Shown piece after piece: positions 60,597 through 64,000 of a DNA stretch of 64,000 bases. The notes beneath the pieces are model-generated. The model was not told where the DNA came from. It saw only the letters and a list, made by a program, of their open reading frames with translations, and did not search any database. Source of the stretch: Alligator mississippiensis (lineage: Eukaryota > Chordata > Crocodylia > Alligatoridae); assembly GCF_030867095.1 (NCBI RefSeq), contig NC_081835.1, positions 22,948,501 to 23,012,500 on the forward strand, in the 5' to 3' direction. Position 1 is the first letter of the stretch; every line of letters starts with the position of its first letter. The position numbers and the translations under genes were made by a program.

Positions 60597-63500
60597 CTAC
60601 ATTTCTACTTACACCTCAGACTTTTGTAACCTCAATTTTTGAATTTTCAGTGTTTATTGGAATTATTCACCTCCACTTCTAATCCCTTTGCCTCCACTTC
60701 TTTGCAACATTCAAGCATCAGCTTATTGACTTAGTGAGTGGAGCAGTTTTTATTTTTCTCCTCAATCTCCTCATCACAACTCCAACAGTTGAATGGTGAT
60801 AAGTTTTCAGTTTTGGAGAGAATCGCTCAGGTAGTTTCTCTAAGTCTGACAGGAAATTACTTTTCTCCTTTAAATTATGATTGTCAGTCTCAAGTTACTC
60901 AAGTACAGTCTAACTGCTGCTCAGATGCTGTTTGTGAGAGTGCCAATTTGTCCCAATGCTACATAACATAACATCAGGTACAGTCTGCAGTAAGGGAATA
61001 GAAGTCATTTTTAGTGATCGCTTATTGTTTAATATTACAAGTGTTATTTGTACAATATTGTCAATTGTATTAGTATGTGGAAATGTCCTCATGGATTGTT
61101 CATTACATGTATTATATTATCCATTTGATTTTTAAGTGAAGTACAAAGATACTTGTACATGAGCAAAACAATAGATTTTTAGGTAGAGGAACATTTTCCC
61201 TGTAGAATGCCTTGTACCATTTGGTTCAGTCTCGAACACTCCAGTACAAACAACAATACGTGTCTTTTGGCATTGATAATTTTCTCTACTGTGCATCTGC
61301 AAAGTGATGTTAGTATTACTGCCCACAGATTTACCAAAAATTGTCAGCAGTTCATAGAGAGACAAACAATGGTTAGGGCTCGAGTTAGTAAAAAAACCTT
61401 GTTGTTAGGATCCTGGAACCATAGTCAGTGATCTGGGCTCCGTTGCCCTAGCACAGTGTTGAGTCCCTTTCCAGCAAGCTTACAGTGTAGGTGCTGGACA
61501 GAAGGATAAAGTGGGAGGCATGAGGTAAAAATGGAATGAATAGAACTTAGCTAAAGACTTACCTCGTCAATGCTAAACAATAATCACCTTTACAATAATT
61601 ACCAGAAAAATCTTCCCCGTGCTACTTTATGAAACTTGCCTTGGTAACAGTGTAAGAAATGAATGACGAAGCAGATGCATGAATGACAATCCTGCCCCAC
61701 TGAAGCTGAAGGGAAGTTTAGCATTGCCTTCTGTGCAGTCTGTTTTGAGCTCATTACCACAGAACACTACAGCTGTTGTACTTGATGCTCTATTGAGCTA
61801 GTTAATGTAATTGTGAAGCTCAACTAAAAGTAATTTGATGCCTGTCTTCATAAAGTTATGCAAGTGCTGTTGATTTTTATACATATTACATTTCTTTTGG
61901 TTGTAATATCAGTTTTGGTCTATTTAACACATTAGCTTTCTTGCTGTTACTGTAATGTATTTGGTTACACCCTAAGATAGGATTAATGGAGCCTGAGGGT
62001 CATCACTGGTCAGTTCTTTGTAAGTTTTTACAAGCATTGAGCATGTCTGTTCCAATGTAATAACCATTTAAGCACCCAAATCATTATTGAGTAGGAGAAT
62101 GGCAGAAATGTCACTAACAGAAGAGCTGTGACCATGTTATGAAAATTAAATTGAATGTAGACTAAAGAAAAATCTAGGACAACCTGATGGCAATGCCTTG
62201 CAATCATATATACTGGAATATGTAGTAAGGAGCTCAGACTCCCTTGGCTTCATAAAACCCCTACAGGAGGTCATCACCACCATTATGCTTATGTTCTGGA
62301 GAGACCTATATTTTTGCCTTACAGGCATGGACATAAATAGCTCAGTCTTGACAGCGGTGTGCAGCTTGGTATCTGTCTTATGCATAAGTCTTGCTGTAAT
62401 TCACAACCTGCATGTTCCTCTGCCTGCCTCAGCTGAGGGCCTGGATCTGGTAAGTTTGGTCATCTAAAACACTGGGAGTTGCCACTTATTGTAAAGTAAA
62501 GCACTGGGAGAGGAGCAGGATTCAAGAATTGTCCTCAGCATCTCCTTGTTACCTAGCTTGGGGTGGCTTCATGCTAAGTGGGCTCAATTAAGGCAGTTCC
62601 CTGCTCAGCATGATAGGTTTCATAGTTCCCCCTTTGAGGGACCCCATATACTTTGGCACCTAGGTCCCTACCTCAGGGCTCTAGATGCCAAAACAGAGGC
62701 CTGTTGTACAAAAATGAAGTGTCCCTTTGTGGATCTGGGCCGAAATATCTTATCCAACTCAATGCTATGAACTGGTGACAGAAACAGGAATCAAAGAGAA
62801 ATCCTGATTCTTGCTCTGACCCTAGATCACCTTAATAGAATGAGAGATAATATTTACTAAGCATTAACTAAAATATTTCTGTCTGAGCCTTACAATATAA
62901 CCTAAATAGTTGCTAATTCTTATCAAATACCTTTATATTTGTATATTTAACAATGGAACATTCATTAACTCTAAAGCACTTAGATAAAAGACACTTAAAA
63001 TGTTACCAAAACCTCAATGTCTATTTAATTACAGCAACTTGGAATAACACTACATTTTAAGAAACCTAGACATCAGAAATAAAACATGATTCCTGTAGAT
63101 TTTCTATAAGGAAGAAAAGCTTCACTCTCACTAATCTGGTGATGTCTAAATCTCATTTTTTTGTGGTTTGGGATGAGTTATTCTGGAATACCAGTTAATC
63201 TTGCATGTGCTGGAAAGAACTTCCTATTCTGATAAGGGAAAATCCATCTTGCAGTCCCTTTTATAACTTACACTGGAGGGGATTTTCTACCGTAGTGATA
63301 AAAATGCAGTTAGGAATAGCTTTCTCTTATAGACCTGTATTAGTCACTGCTAAGGAGTATGGTATTGTGAAGCTATGATGTCATTGCAAAAAACAATTGA
63401 TGTATGATCAGCATCCAGGTCAGAGCAGTCACACTGCAAAGATCTACCCAAGTTACTGTGTCCCCACTGGTGTTACACTCACCTCTGTGAGCTGCTGGGA

Positions 63501-64000
63501 CTTCTGGAGCCGTATCGCATGGTTCTTTTTGATGCAATAATCTGAGCTACTCAATGATTCTTTTCCCAGTGGATTGTTGGAGATTGCAGCAACATAGAGA
63601 GGATTTTGTGAAAGCTTTGGAAGACGCTCAACACTTTGGTGTGAGCCTGTGTCTTTCCTGGAAAATGGGCTTTATGACAGATTGAAAGTGGCACCCAAGA
63701 ACCTACATTCCCAGTCAGAGTGGCTAACCTACTTTTAAGGTACTATCAACTTGGGTAAGAGGGTTAGGAGGATGGGAGTTATGGACAACATTAAATAAGA
63801 GCCCATGTTAAAATTCACTACTGCAAATAGTGATATTTTCTTTGCTGCTTCTGTCTTGAATGCACAAAATATTTCTACTGAATAGAGTTGTATTCATCTA
63901 TACATGTTATATACTCCTCAGTTTTAAAATGGATCAGTCAAGTGATAGCACAGTCAAGTGAGTTATGTTGATTTAAATCAACTAAGGATCCAGCCTTATG
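60597..64000. other. Unannotated intergenic sequence
   Basis: No gene is evident. The block 63430-63780 is less AT-rich and may be an old repeat, but I cannot name it. Confidence 0.5.

Overview
This window is vertebrate nuclear DNA. It looks like a sauropsid and most likely a crocodilian (turtle is the main alternative). That assignment is inferred from abundant CR1 retrotransposon copies in several subfamilies, many hAT-type foldback MITEs, a MIR-like CORE-SINE remnant, and the absence of recognisable mammalian L1/Alu or squamate SINE sequence. There are no operons, CRISPR arrays, rRNAs or tRNAs.

Only one protein-coding gene is supported: WNT5A on the + strand. Five coding exons (34606-34611, 36841-36974, 38070-38335, 43258-43550, 45219-45677) join in frame through canonical GT-AG splice sites to encode 385 residues. 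Exon 1 and most of intron 1 lie in a roughly 3 kb CpG island (about 33.6-36.6 kb). The first exon carries short upstream ORFs, and the second exon has an internal ATG in strong Kozak context that matches the short WNT5A isoform start. A long AT-rich 3' UTR follows (45678 to about 50.2 kb). Parts of it resemble the human WNT5A 3' UTR as I remember it, which supports WNT5A rather than WNT5B.

Upstream (1-33.6 kb) is a gene desert. Most of it is AT-rich unique sequence with scattered MITEs, a GATA microsatellite and a striking 122-bp inverted repeat beside a TA/CA/TG tract. At 19.8-27.6 kb one old CR1 element, antisense to WNT5A, has been split by successive insertions: a 3.65 kb composite block, a foldback repeat, a MITE nested inside a MITE, and another repeat. 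Downstream (50.2-64 kb) is again gene-free. It holds a younger 5'-truncated CR1 with a 371-codon open frame whose catalytic FADD box reads FAND, plus three foldback elements, the largest a 921-bp hAT-like hairpin with near-perfect 8-bp target duplications.

I found no evidence of a wholly new system. The points most worth checking are the lineage-specific changes in an otherwise near-invariant WNT5A protein (including a threefold Met-Asn-Pro repeat), the transposon insertion inside its 3' UTR, its uORFs and alternative start, and the nested or foldback elements with readable target-site duplications.
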